Shown here piece after piece: positions 25,264 through 33,620 of a DNA stretch of 64,000 bases. The translations under genes were made by a program, and so were the position numbers. The notes under the pieces are model-generated. The model worked only from the letters and a program-made list of their open reading frames with translations, searched no databases and was not told where the DNA came from. Location: contig NZ_JAEVFE010000005.1 in assembly GCF_016803135.1 (NCBI RefSeq), forward strand, positions 145,184-209,183, written 5' to 3'. Positions within the stretch are counted from its first letter, which is position 1, and every line of letters starts with the position of its first letter. Source of the stretch: Altererythrobacter sp. C41. Lineage in GTDB: Bacteria > Pseudomonadota > Alphaproteobacteria > Sphingomonadales > Sphingomonadaceae.

Positions 25264-27450
25264 TCAAAAGGCCATGTCGACCGCGAGGCCGATCGTGCGG
25301 GGTTGCAGCGGCGAGATGGCCAGGAAACTGGGCTGGTTGAGCCCGTCGGCCAATGTCGTCCGCCCCATCTCCCCTTTGTTGTCGAGCAGGTTGCGGGCGT
25401 AGGCGCGCAATGTCCAATGGTCGTCGAACGTCACCGAGGCGTTGAGATCCACCGAGGTGTACGGCTTCGCCCGGGCCGCGAGCGGATCGCTCTCCACGAG
25501 CGAAAGGCGGCTGCCGGCATGGCGGACGCCGACGCCGAAGCTTCCGGTGTTTGATGCGCCGAGCGCGAACTCGTAGTCGGCGCGCACCGCGCCGCTGAAC
25601 TTGGGAACCGCGGGCAGGCGGTCGCCGTCCATGCCGCTGATCTCGGGCACGTCCTCGCTCAAGGTCGCGTCGGTGTAACTGCCGGTCGCACTGATCGTCA
25701 GGCCGGGCGACGGGCGCAGGGCGATGCTCCCTTCGAAGCCCTTGCTCGTCGCCTTGCCCCCGTTGGCGCCGCCGGAAACCCCGCCGAACGCGCGCGTCAC
25801 CTGGATGTCGGTCCAGTCCATCCAGAAGGCTGCGATGTCGAGAGAGATCATGCGGTCGGCGAGATCGCCTTTGAAGCCGATCTCGTAGTTGGTCATGCGG
25901 TCTGCATCGACGCTCGGCGGCACGTTGGGGACGATCACGTTGGGGCCGCCAGGGCGGTAGCCCGTCGCCACCCGTCCGTAGAGCATCGCGTTCTCGTTCA
26001 GGTGGATTTGCGGGCTGACCGAGAAGGTCCACACGCTTTCGGCCGACTTACCCGGGTCGTTCGCGCTCGGCACGATCGCCCCCTCGCTGATCTGACGGAA
26101 GGTCTGTTCGTTGCGCGCCCAGCGCAGGCCGGCGGTGATGTCGAACATGTCGCTGAACTTGTAGGTGCCGTTGCCGAAGACCGCGTATTCCTTGTAGGTC
26201 GCAGGCAGGCCGACGGTCGCCAGCGGATCGAGCGGTGCGATCGGATTGCCGTCCATGTCGAACGAGCGGACGAGTTGGACGTTGCTGGTCGTCTCGTCGG
26301 TGAAGAAGCCGCCGATCATCCATTCGAACCGGTCGCCGGTCGGCGATGCGAGGCGCACTTCCTGGGTCCACTTCTCGAGACCCAGGTCGAGCGCGAAAGG
26401 CGTGATCCCCGGAGCAATCGCGCCGCCCGTGAGCAGCGGGAAGAGAACGCCGAAGGCGTAGCTCGCGTCCTGCAACTGCCGGCTCTGCGTCTCGCTGTAG
26501 GTGGTTGCGGAGGTCAGTATGGCCGGACCGAAGTCGTAGTCGATCGTCGCCGAATAATACTCGAGATCGATGTCGTAGGATTCGGGGACGAAATTGTTGA
26601 ACGAGCGCCCGTCGCCCAGCCGGTTGCCGTCGAGATCGGCGGCGTAGAGCGCGTTGCCGTCGGAATCGAGGGACTGCCAGATACCGGCCAGCTTGACGCT
26701 GAGTTCCGGTGTGGCCTGCCACAGCAGGGCAACGCGGCCGCCGCGCTGTTCGTAATCGTTCTGATCCTCGAGCGCGGGATTGTTGATGCTGTCGACCCAG
26801 CCGGGCGTGCTGCGCCAGGCAAAGCTGCCGCTGATCGCCAGCTTGCCCTCCACGATAGGCACGTTGACCAGCGTCTGTGCTGCCCAGCCGAGTCCATCGC
26901 CCCCCTTGATGCTGAATCCTTCGACACCGCCCCGTACCCGGAACTCGCGGGTGTCGGGCTGTACGGTCACGTATTTTACCAGGCCGCCGATCGAACTCGC
27001 GCCATAGAGCGTGCCCTGCGGTCCCTTGAGCACTTCAACCCGTTCGAGATCGTAGGGCATCAGATCGATGGTGAACGCCCCGGCGCGATTGTAGATCGCG
27101 CTCGATCCGACCGGCGCGTCGTCGAGATAGATGCCGACCGTCTGCGCGGCCGAGATCGGCGCGACGCCGCGCAAGGTGATCGTGGTCTGTCCCGGCGTGC
27201 CGAAGTTGGAGACCTGCATGCCCGGCACGTACCCAGCATAATCGACCAGGGAGACGGCGCCCTGCTCCTTCAGTTCCTCCCCGCCGACGACACTGATCGA
27301 GATCGGCACGTCCTGCACGTTCTGCACCCGCTTCTGCGCGGTGACGACGATCTCGTTTTCGGTCTCGACCGCCGTATCCTCCTGCGCCTGCGCCGGCATG
27401 GCGGCCGCGAAGGCGAGCACGCTTCCTGCAATCCAGAGATTCTGTTTCAT
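25264..27450 (-). CDS. TonB-dependent receptor of the D-peptide cluster
   Basis: The 728-residue outer-membrane receptor starts MKQNLWIAGSVLAFAAAMPA with a signal peptide ending MPAQA. The TonB box region ENEIVVTAQKR and the plug motifs LVDYAGYVPGMQVS, ITLRGV, VEVLKGPQGTLYGASSIGGL follow. The barrel ends in LAVDMAF. Its start codon lies inside the open frame of the upstream dipeptidase, with no stop between them. The mature receptor could therefore be made by internal initiation from the GGGGGTGAGACG ribosome site, or as a fusion. It is followed 19 bases later by dgcN. Confidence 0.92.
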   Translation of the reverse strand: MKQNLWIAGSVLAFAAAMPAQAQEDTAVETENEIVVTAQKRVQNVQDVPISISVVGGEELKEQGAVSLVDYAGYVPGMQVSNFGTPGQTTITLRGVAPISAAQTVGIYLDDAPVGSSAIYNRAGAFTIDLMPYDLERVEVLKGPQGTLYGASSIGGLVKYVTVQPDTREFRVRGGVEGFSIKGGDGLGWAAQTLVNVPIVEGKLAISGSFAWRSTPGWVDSINNPALEDQNDYEQRGGRVALLWQATPELSVKLAGIWQSLDSDGNALYAADLDGNRLGDGRSFNNFVPESYDIDLEYYSATIDYDFGPAILTSATTYSETQSRQLQDASYAFGVLFPLLTGGAIAPGITPFALDLGLEKWTQEVRLASPTGDRFEWMIGGFFTDETTSNVQLVRSFDMDGNPIAPLDPLATVGLPATYKEYAVFGNGTYKFSDMFDITAGLRWARNEQTFRQISEGAIVPSANDPGKSAESVWTFSVSPQIHLNENAMLYGRVATGYRPGGPNVIVPNVPPSVDADRMTNYEIGFKGDLADRMISLDIAAFWMDWTDIQVTRAFGGVSGGANGGKATSKGFEGSIALRPSPGLTISATGSYTDATLSEDVPEISGMDGDRLPAVPKFSGAVRADYEFALGASNTGSFGVGVRHAGSRLSLVESDPLAARAKPYTSVDLNASVTFDDHWTLRAYARNLLDNKGEMGRTTLADGLNQPSFLAISPLQPRTIGLAVDMAF

Positions 27451-28596
27451 CGTCTCACCCCCACACTGCGCGAGCAGCCGGCGGAAATTCCCGCCGAGCA
27501 CCGCCCGGATGTTGTCGTTGGAATAGCCGCGGCGGATCAGTTCCTCGGTCAGATCGAAGATCTTGCGGGGATGATCGAAGCCGTCGATGTCGATCTTGTC
27601 GCGGAAGCCGTAGCTTCCCTTGTAGCTCGCCTTCAGGGCCGCGTATTCGTCCGGCACCATGTCGTCGTAACCATGGAGATCGGCATCGGAGCCGATGCCT
27701 ACGTGTTCGATACCGACCAGCTTCGCGACGTGATCGATATGATCGACCATGTGGCTCACGCTCGTCGGATCGGCCGCGCGAATGAACATCCGCACGCCGG
27801 TAATACCCATCACACCGCCCTTGGCGGCGAGCGCCCTGATGGCCTCGTCGGTCTTGACCCGCGGGTGATCGACCAGCGCGCGCGCATTGCTGTGCGTGAT
27901 CGCGATCGGCCCCTGGGCGATGGCGATCGCATCGAGCGTGGTCCGGTCGCCGCAGTGCGATACGTCGACCAGCATCTTCGCCTCTTCCATGGCAGCGATG
28001 ATCGCCGCACCGAAATCGCTGACGCCCCCGTCGCCCCGCTCCGTGCTGCCCGAACCGATCAGGTTCTGGCTGTTGTAGGTGAGCTGAGCGCACCGCAGGC
28101 CGAGGCTGCGAAAGCGGGCGACGTCTTCCACCGTCTCGAACTGCTCGGCATTCTGGATGCCCATGATGACCGCGCACTTGCCCTCGGCCTTGGCCCGGTC
28201 GAGATCCTCCACGCGGCCGGCGAGGGTGAAGACGTGGCTGTTGCGCCCCACGAACCCATGCCACCCGGCAAGGTATTCGAGCGCCTGCTCCTGCGCGTCC
28301 GGTCCGCCCAGGCCGACCGCGTTGTGAAAGCCGGTGATGCCGCTGGCCCAGAACTCCGCCGCTTCGGCATCGGTCAGCCGGTGCGCGACATAGGCGGGGT
28401 TCATCGTGATCTTGAGCGGCGCGAGCATGTCGATGACGAGCGTTTCGGCCACGAGGTCGACCGCACGGCGCGAGTAGGTGCGCCCCGGCGCGCCGGAGAA
28501 GGCGAATGCACCCGTGGCGATCATCGGCGCCGCCACGGCTGCGCCGATCGCGCCCGCCATGACCGCGCGCCGCGTCGCGGGGAATGAACGCGCCAT
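27451..28596 (-). CDS. M19-family dipeptidase-like protein with no stop before the receptor
   Basis: The 382-codon region starts MARSFPATRRAVMAGAIGAA with a Tat-like signal (RRAVMAG), preceded by GAGGGAGGAAGG. M19 motifs are DVSHCGDRT, THSNARALVDHPR and HVGIGSDADL, ending in the family-typical NFRRLLAQC. The HxD zinc motif is missing (the segment reads LVIDMLAPLKI) and the bridging Glu is replaced in GIQNAEQ. One metal site therefore seems lost. The frame runs straight on into the TonB receptor. A 5-G run just before the junction could hide a frameshift, since one G fewer would give an ATGA stop-start. Confidence 0.85.
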
Positions 28597-28628
28597 TCCT
28601 TCCTCCCTCAAGATTATCTGTTTTGCCG

Positions 28629-28657
28629 AGTATTTGTCCTGATTGGAAAATTGTCAA
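28629..28657 (-). promoter_or_regulatory. Promoter/operator of the dipeptidase-receptor-dgcN operon
   Basis: On the minus strand a perfect -35 TTGACA (28657-28652), a 17-base spacer and -10 AATACT (28634-28629) lie 33 bases before the start codon. The block 28637-28657 is repeated without change at 31771-31791. A TCCTGA/TCAGGA pair overlaps the spacer on the plus-strand reading. The XRE-cupin protein is the likely binder. Confidence 0.7.
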
Positions 28658-28680
28658 CCCATTCAGGACATATCCGCCAA

Positions 28681-29688
28681 CTAATGCCCCCAGACCTCCG
28701 GCGAGCAGTGGATCATGCCATCGCGGTAGCGCACGCCCGGCGTGCGATCGCGCGCGAGGAAGGTCGGCCCGTCGAGATCGACGATGTCGCAGAGCTGGCC
28801 CACGAGGTAGGAAGGCGCCATCGACAGGCTCGTGCCCATCATGTTGCCGACCATGACCTCGAGCCCGAGCTGCCGTGCCTGGCGCGCGATCGCGAGCCCC
28901 TCCGTCAGCCCCCCGCACTTGTCGAGCTTGATGTTCACCACATCGAATCGCCCGACCAGCGAGGGCGTATCGGCGAGCGACAGTGCACTCTCGTCCGCGG
29001 CGAAAGGCAGCGGGCGCTTCAGTCCGTCCAGATCGCTCTCCTGCCCGCGGGGCAGCGGCTGTTCGAGCACCGCCATTCGATGCTCGACGAGCACCTCGAG
29101 CAGGGCCGGAAGCGTCTCCCGCCGATAGCCCTGGTTGGCATCGACGCCGATCCATGCCTGCGGCCGCGCTGCGCGGATCGCCGCGACACGGGCCGCGTCC
29201 TCGTCAACGTCGCCGGTCAGCTTGACCTTGACCGGCGCCAGCGGGTCGATCGCGCGCGAGGCAGCTGCCATCGCCTCGGGCGTGTCGGCGCCGAGCGTCA
29301 GCGTCGAGCGCAGCGGGCGCGGTTCCGGGAGGCCTGCCAAGTCCCACACCGGCCTGCCGGTGCGCTTCGCCTCCAGATCCCAGTAGGCGCAGTCGAGCGC
29401 GTTGCGCGCGCCGCCGGGCGGTAGCAGCTCCTGCAGGTCGTCGCGCGTTGCCCCCGCCTCGATCGCGCTCCGCACCCGTTCGGCCTCGGCGAGCATGTGG
29501 TCGGCGTCGTCGCCGAGGTAATAGACTCCCGCACCCTCGCCCCGCCCGCGATGCTCGCCGTCCACGATCTCCGCGACGAGCAGTGCAGTCTCGCTGAACA
29601 CATGGCCGGAGATGCGGAACGGCTGGTGATAGGGAAAGCGCTCGACCCGAAGGTCGAGCGCCAGTTTCCGCCTGTCTCGCGTGGCCAT
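28681..29688 (-). CDS. dgcA: Dipeptide/N-acyl-amino-acid epimerase, DgcA-type (enolase superfamily)
   Basis: The 335-residue enolase-superfamily enzyme has the muconate-lactonising-type barrel with VKVKLTGD (KxK acid/base, about residues 155-162), the metal ligands in IGVDANQGY, VLEQPL and AADESA, and the second catalytic Lys in NIKLDKCGG (about 259-267). DgcA epimerises N-acetyl-D-glutamate made by DgcN; related enzymes are Ala-Glu-type dipeptide epimerases of murein recycling. It overlaps the upstream S12 hydrolase gene by TGATG. Either activity would suit this cluster. Confidence 0.87.
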   Translation of the reverse strand: MATRDRRKLALDLRVERFPYHQPFRISGHVFSETALLVAEIVDGEHRGRGEGAGVYYLGDDADHMLAEAERVRSAIEAGATRDDLQELLPPGGARNALDCAYWDLEAKRTGRPVWDLAGLPEPRPLRSTLTLGADTPEAMAAASRAIDPLAPVKVKLTGDVDEDAARVAAIRAARPQAWIGVDANQGYRRETLPALLEVLVEHRMAVLEQPLPRGQESDLDGLKRPLPFAADESALSLADTPSLVGRFDVVNIKLDKCGGLTEGLAIARQARQLGLEVMVGNMMGTSLSMAPSYLVGQLCDIVDLDGPTFLARDRTPGVRYRDGMIHCSPEVWGH

Positions 29689-31667
29689 CAATAGACCATC
29701 GAGAAGCCGTAGAGATTGAAGGCGAAGGTCACCCAGACCAGCACCAGCGCCGCCAGAACCAGCAGGGCGCCGCCGACCTTCATCGTCCACCGCCGCCCGT
29801 CGCGGAAGCAGAGCCACAGGTGCCATGCCGAAGCAGCGAGCAGACCGATCGTCGCCACCGGCGTCAGCACGCGCAGCAGGATGATGAGCCAGTCGAGCGG
29901 GCCGCCGAGGCTGCCGATGTCGCCCATGAAGGTCACCACCAGCATGACCCAGCCGAAGACCGCGAGCAGCACCAGCCAGGCGAAGATCCGCGACAGGCGC
30001 CACGCCTTGCGGGCATGGTCCTCCAGCGCAAACGTCGCCTGGAAGTGCCGGCGAACCAGCGCACGCACCGGCCAGGCGAGCGCGGCGAGAAGCACCAGCG
30101 TCAGGGCCAGAAGCAGTGCGGGCACCAGCCATGCGCCGTTCGTGCCTGCCGCGGCCGGTTCGAGCACCATGAACGGCGAGACCGCATCGGTGCTTACGCG
30201 AACGACGCGGCCGTCCTTCACTTCGGCAGCCAGCCGCTCACCGGTGGCAGTGTCTATCCAGACGAACGGCTCGACCTCCACCCAGTCGCGCGCAGCGGCG
30301 CTGAGGCCATCGAGCGCCGGCATGGCGATCTTGCCATCCTCGCCCACCACGATCTGCATCTGGCTGAGCAGGCCGAGCACACTCATGAAGTTCGTGAACG
30401 AACCGCGGCTCGACACGTAGTGGCCCGCCAACATCGCGGCATGCTCACGCGCAGTCTCCGGGTCGACCCGTGCGGTCGGGTCCGCGCCGGGCAGATAGCG
30501 GTCGGCGAATTCGTGGAACAGTGCGCTGCGCAGCGCCTGCGCCGCCCCTTCCTTGCCCGCGCTGTTGACCGAGACGAACAGCCCGATGTCGTCCTCCGGG
30601 AACAGCCAGAGGTACGAGTGGAACCACTCCGTATCGCCGCCATGGCCGATCGCCCGGCGGCCGTTGACCCATTGCTCGTAGAAGCCGAGCGCCATCGTGT
30701 TGAGCGGCCCCACGCCCGGCGCACGATAATCGTGCATCGTCCGGGCAGTCTCCGGCTGCAGCAGGGCCCCTCCCTCGTTGAGGTGCGCCATCATGAACTT
30801 GCCCATCGCCGCGCCCGATGCGGACAGGCTGCCTGCCGGTGCGGGAATGACGATCTCGAACGGCTTCGCCTTCTGGGCCACCGTCGGATAGCCGCTCGAC
30901 ATGAACGGCTGCAGCGCTGCCGGAAGCGGCTGACGGAAGGTCGCGTAACGCATTTCCAGCGGCGCGAAGATGTGCCGCTCGACATAGTCGTCAAACGGCT
31001 CTCCGCTCACCCGCTCGACGATATATCCGGCGAGCGCGGTGGCGTAGTTGGAATAGGCGGGCGTCGTGCCGGGCGCGAAGACCCGCTCGGGCAGCGCCTC
31101 GCGCGCATAGGCCTGGAGCGGCATGACCGCATCCGGGTCGCTGCTGATCAGGTGGCGGATCGATTCCTCGAAACCGGCCGTGTGGGTCAGGATGTGGCGC
31201 AGCGTGATCGGCTCGCCCTCGTACGGCGGAATCTCGAAGTCGAGATAGGCGTTCACGTCCCCGTCGAGATCGAGCTTGCCCGCCTCGACCTGCTGCATCA
31301 CCGCCGTCCAGGTGAACAGCTTCGACACCGAACCGGGCCGGAACAGCGTGGTCGCCGGATCGACCGGTTTGCGCGTGGCGACGTCGGCGAAGCCGTAGCC
31401 CTTTTGCAGTACCGGCCCATCGCCGCGCACGACCACGACCACGGCGCCGGCAATCTGCCCGCGATCAAGCGCGAACGGCATGAAGCCGTCGAGCCAGGCC
31501 TCGACGTCGGCCGCATCGAGTTCGGCACGCTCGGTCTGTGCGGCCGACGCCGGCGGCACGGAGCTCTCCGGCTGTTCCGCCGGTTGCTGCGGCACCGGCC
31601 CCTGCGCTACCAGGGGCAACGCCAGCAGCGCGGCCAGACCGATCATCAGCTTGCGAACAAAACGCAT
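29688..31667 (-). CDS. Serine hydrolase (S12) with C-terminal membrane domain
   Basis: The 659-residue protein has an N-terminal signal (about residues 1-21) and a penicillin-binding-type domain with SxxK in PGSVSKLF, YxN in AYSNYA and the HGG motif in IGHGGDTEW. A C-terminal region (about 500-655) holds four or five membrane segments. This architecture occurs among D-aminopeptidase/esterase-like S12 proteins. The active domain should face the periplasm. It is first in a two-gene operon with dgcA, behind the second copy of the 21-bp promoter element. Confidence 0.88.
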   Translation of the reverse strand: MRFVRKLMIGLAALLALPLVAQGPVPQQPAEQPESSVPPASAAQTERAELDAADVEAWLDGFMPFALDRGQIAGAVVVVVRGDGPVLQKGYGFADVATRKPVDPATTLFRPGSVSKLFTWTAVMQQVEAGKLDLDGDVNAYLDFEIPPYEGEPITLRHILTHTAGFEESIRHLISSDPDAVMPLQAYAREALPERVFAPGTTPAYSNYATALAGYIVERVSGEPFDDYVERHIFAPLEMRYATFRQPLPAALQPFMSSGYPTVAQKAKPFEIVIPAPAGSLSASGAAMGKFMMAHLNEGGALLQPETARTMHDYRAPGVGPLNTMALGFYEQWVNGRRAIGHGGDTEWFHSYLWLFPEDDIGLFVSVNSAGKEGAAQALRSALFHEFADRYLPGADPTARVDPETAREHAAMLAGHYVSSRGSFTNFMSVLGLLSQMQIVVGEDGKIAMPALDGLSAAARDWVEVEPFVWIDTATGERLAAEVKDGRVVRVSTDAVSPFMVLEPAAAGTNGAWLVPALLLALTLVLLAALAWPVRALVRRHFQATFALEDHARKAWRLSRIFAWLVLLAVFGWVMLVVTFMGDIGSLGGPLDWLIILLRVLTPVATIGLLAASAWHLWLCFRDGRRWTMKVGGALLVLAALVLVWVTFAFNLYGFSMVY

Positions 31668-31763
31668 CGCTCTTTCCCCTCCCCTACGGCTCCGCTCGTG
31701 ACACCTTGCAGCATCTTCGGCGAGCCCTTACCAAGGAACAACAGTTGTTGGCCCGATGGGGAC

Positions 31764-31791
31764 ATAATGATCCTGATTGGAAAATTGTCAA
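31764..31791 (-). promoter_or_regulatory. Promoter/operator of the S12-dgcA operon, duplicate of 28629-28657
   Basis: The minus strand carries TTGACA (31791-31786), a 16-base spacer and CATTAT (31769-31764), about 96 bases before the S12 start codon. Positions 31771-31791 are identical to 28637-28657. It also lies 20 bases before the ATG of the divergent XRE-cupin gene, so autoregulation is likely. Confidence 0.7.
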
Positions 31792-31810
31792 ACCCGAGTT
31801 GGAAGATTTG

Positions 31811-32434
31811 ATGGCGGACGCTGCCGATCCGCCGACGCTGGGAACGGTGTTGCGCGGCATCCGCTCGCGAAACGGCTGGACGCTCAAGGAGATGAGCGCC
31901 CGGTCCGGCATCCCCGTGTCGACGCTCTCGAAAGTCGAGCATGACCGCCTGACGCTGAGCTATGACAAGCTCCAGCAGCTCAGCCAGCGGCTCAACATCC
32001 GCATGTCCGACCTGTTCGCGGAAGGCGCGGAGGAGAGCGCGCCGCGCGTGACCGGCCGGCGCAGCATCGGTACGCTGGACCAGGCGGTGCGCGTCACCAC
32101 CGACAACTACGATTACCACTACCTCTGCACCGATCTGCGCCAGAAGCGCATGATCCCGATCATCACCCGCATCCGCGCGCACAGCGCCAGCGAATTCGGC
32201 GACCTCGTCCGCCACCAGGGCGAGGAATTCATCTACGTCCTCGAAGGCCAGATCGAGGTGCATTCGGAATTCTACGACCCCGTCCTGCTCAAGGCCGGGG
32301 AAAGCATCTATCTCGATTCGTCGATGGGCCATGCCTACGTGGTCGCGAAAGGCTGCGAGGAAGCGCTCGTTCTCGGCGTCTGCTCAAGCGCCGACGAAGG
32401 CTTGATGGATTCGCTGATGAACCTCCACGGCTGA
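31811..32434 (+). CDS. XRE-family regulator with C-terminal cupin sensor
   Basis: The 207-residue protein has an N-terminal helix-turn-helix (LGTVLRGIRSRNGWTLKEMS then SGIPVSTLSKVEHD, about residues 10-46) and a cupin domain (about 115-195) with EEFIYVLEGQIEVHSEFY and LKAGESIYLDSSMGHAYV. Such regulators commonly sense small amines or amino-acid derivatives. It is divergent from the S12-dgcA operon and next to the duplicated operator. It is therefore the probable regulator of the D-peptide cluster. Repressor or activator cannot be told. Confidence 0.9.
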   Translation: MADAADPPTLGTVLRGIRSRNGWTLKEMSARSGIPVSTLSKVEHDRLTLSYDKLQQLSQRLNIRMSDLFAEGAEESAPRVTGRRSIGTLDQAVRVTTDNYDYHYLCTDLRQKRMIPIITRIRAHSASEFGDLVRHQGEEFIYVLEGQIEVHSEFYDPVLLKAGESIYLDSSMGHAYVVAKGCEEALVLGVCSSADEGLMDSLMNLHG

Positions 32435-32456
32435 TCCGGCCGCGGTATCAGGGAGG

Positions 32457-32530
32457 TGGTGAGCCCGCCGGGCTCGAACCATCCTTACGGATACATGCCG
32501 TAGCTCTGGGATTTTCTCGCCCGGCCCACA
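32457..32530 (-). other. Degenerate tRNA-like sequence
   Basis: The minus strand reads a tRNA-like 3' half: anticodon-type stem TACGG/CCGTA around a 7-base loop CATGTAT, a T-loop TTCGAGC with a four-of-five stem, and GGGCTCACCA at the 3' end. Seven bases at 32529-32523 can pair with the acceptor strand. The D arm is not formed and position 33 is A instead of T. It is best read as a decayed tRNA or an attachment-site remnant, not a working tRNA. Confidence 0.35.
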
Positions 32531-32595
32531 AAATTCCAGATCATAGCCGCCATTTCCACGGCCGTTTTCGGCTATCGCCTCAGACCAACCTGTTA

Positions 32596-32616
32596 TTGAC
32601 ATAAGAATATGTCATA
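32596..32616. promoter_or_regulatory. Island operator candidate A
   Basis: TTGACATAA (32596-32604) and ATATGTCATA (32607-32616) form an inverted pair with a GACATA/TATGTC core. It lies about 215 bases before the first island gene. The half-site ATATRTCAWA recurs at other island promoters. Confidence 0.5.
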
Positions 32617-32831
32617 ATATGGTGGATATGCCTTTTCCAAGGGCCGATTTACGAGTAAAATTCTAAGCTTAAAACATATCACAATAGACTCATAACTTAT
32701 GCCTTGAGGAACAGTGTGAGAGGCGGAATCCGCTCACGCAAAGCGCGTCGCTTTTCCAAATCGATCGTGTTCCGCCGGCCTGGGTCGTCCGGCAATGAAC
32801 CAGGGATAGTCATCCATCCACGGAGAGAGAA

Positions 32832-33557
32832 ATGAAGCACAGCACAATAAGCGGAAAGATTCTTTACACTTCCCGTAAACCTGGTCGTGAAGGCCAGGAG
32901 CGCGGCCGCGAGTATTTCACCTTTACGAAGCATAGCAATGGCTCGCGGACCCTGCGCGCGCTGTGCGAGATCGAGGAACCCGATCCGACGGTTCTGCGCG
33001 ACATCACCTACAGCCTGGACGCTAACGACATGCCGACGGATTGCTTCGTCCGGCTGATGATCGGTGACGAATTCATGGGGGCGGGATTGTTCCGCATTCT
33101 CGAAAACGAGATCGAATGCGAGAGCTTCGGACCATCGATCGGAAGAATCTCACAGCGCCTGCCTATCGTTGGCAAGTATGACGGTTTTGGCACGCATCCT
33201 ATTTCGGGCGACGCCTATATCACGAAGAAAATGGACCGTTCCAAAGGACCACACCAGCGCGCCCTGCGCACCTTCCTGCCCTCCCCGGACCATCGCGGCG
33301 CGACACCCCCACTGCTCGACGAAGTCAACATGGAACTGGCCTATGTCGGCGAAGAGACGGTGACGGTCGCGGCCGGCACGTTCGACGCCTATCATTACCG
33401 CTTTTCCGATGAACATGGCGGCATGGCGACGACCAGCGGTGCGCATCCCGACTATGACGTGTGGGTCACGGCCGACGACGACGCCATTTTCCTGAAGGGC
33501 GGCGTCGGAGGCTATATGCAGACTTGGTACGAGCTTACCGAACTGACCCGGCGCTGA
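32832..33557 (+). CDS. Hypothetical protein, DUF3108-like C terminus
   Basis: The 241-residue soluble protein has no signal peptide and begins MKHSTISGKILYTSRKPGRE. It looks all-beta. The C-terminal part reads VAAGTFDAYHYRF, then HPDYDVWVTADDDAIFLKGG and MQTWYELTEL. The layout 'made by way of TFDA... DYDVWV' recalls DUF3108-type proteins, in which a beta barrel binds hydrophobic ligands. It is the first gene of the island, transcribed alone, and ends in a hairpin shared with the convergent alcohol dehydrogenase gene. No catalytic motif is evident. Function unknown. Confidence 0.7.
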   Translation: MKHSTISGKILYTSRKPGREGQERGREYFTFTKHSNGSRTLRALCEIEEPDPTVLRDITYSLDANDMPTDCFVRLMIGDEFMGAGLFRILENEIECESFGPSIGRISQRLPIVGKYDGFGTHPISGDAYITKKMDRSKGPHQRALRTFLPSPDHRGATPPLLDEVNMELAYVGEETVTVAAGTFDAYHYRFSDEHGGMATTSGAHPDYDVWVTADDDAIFLKGGVGGYMQTWYELTELTRR

Positions 33558-33563
33558 GCACTG

Positions 33564-33598
33564 CCGCGTCGCCGGCCCAAGTAGCGCCGGCGACGCGG
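33564..33598. terminator. Bidirectional hairpin between convergent genes
   Basis: A perfect 13-bp stem (33564-33576 with 33586-33598) with a 9-base loop lies between the stop codons at 33557 and 33621. There is no long T-run on either side. Its place and strength suggest a shared terminator. Confidence 0.65.
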
Positions 33599-33620
33599 AA
33601 TACCGCAGCCCTGCCGGCTA

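Larger units (their letters stand above)
32435..32831. other. 397-base gene-free spacer, AT-rich in its second half
   Basis: No credible coding frame is present. The first part holds a degenerate tRNA-like sequence (32457-32530). From about 32590 the base composition becomes clearly AT-richer than the surroundings, with an inverted GACATA/TATGTC repeat and a run of A/T words up to about 32700. A GAGAGA-type ribosome site precedes the ATG at 32832. This spacer marks the left limit of the catabolic island. Confidence 0.7.

Noticed and set aside
26002..28587. 861-codon plus-strand frame opposite the dipeptidase and second receptor
   Set aside because: It is composed mainly of charged residues without motifs and covers two well-supported genes. 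The open frame is expected in GC-rich DNA.
32457..32580. tmRNA (ssrA) end
   Set aside because: A TTCGAGC loop and CCA end are present, but no tag-coding frame of the ANDNFAEE type or pseudoknot region could be found.
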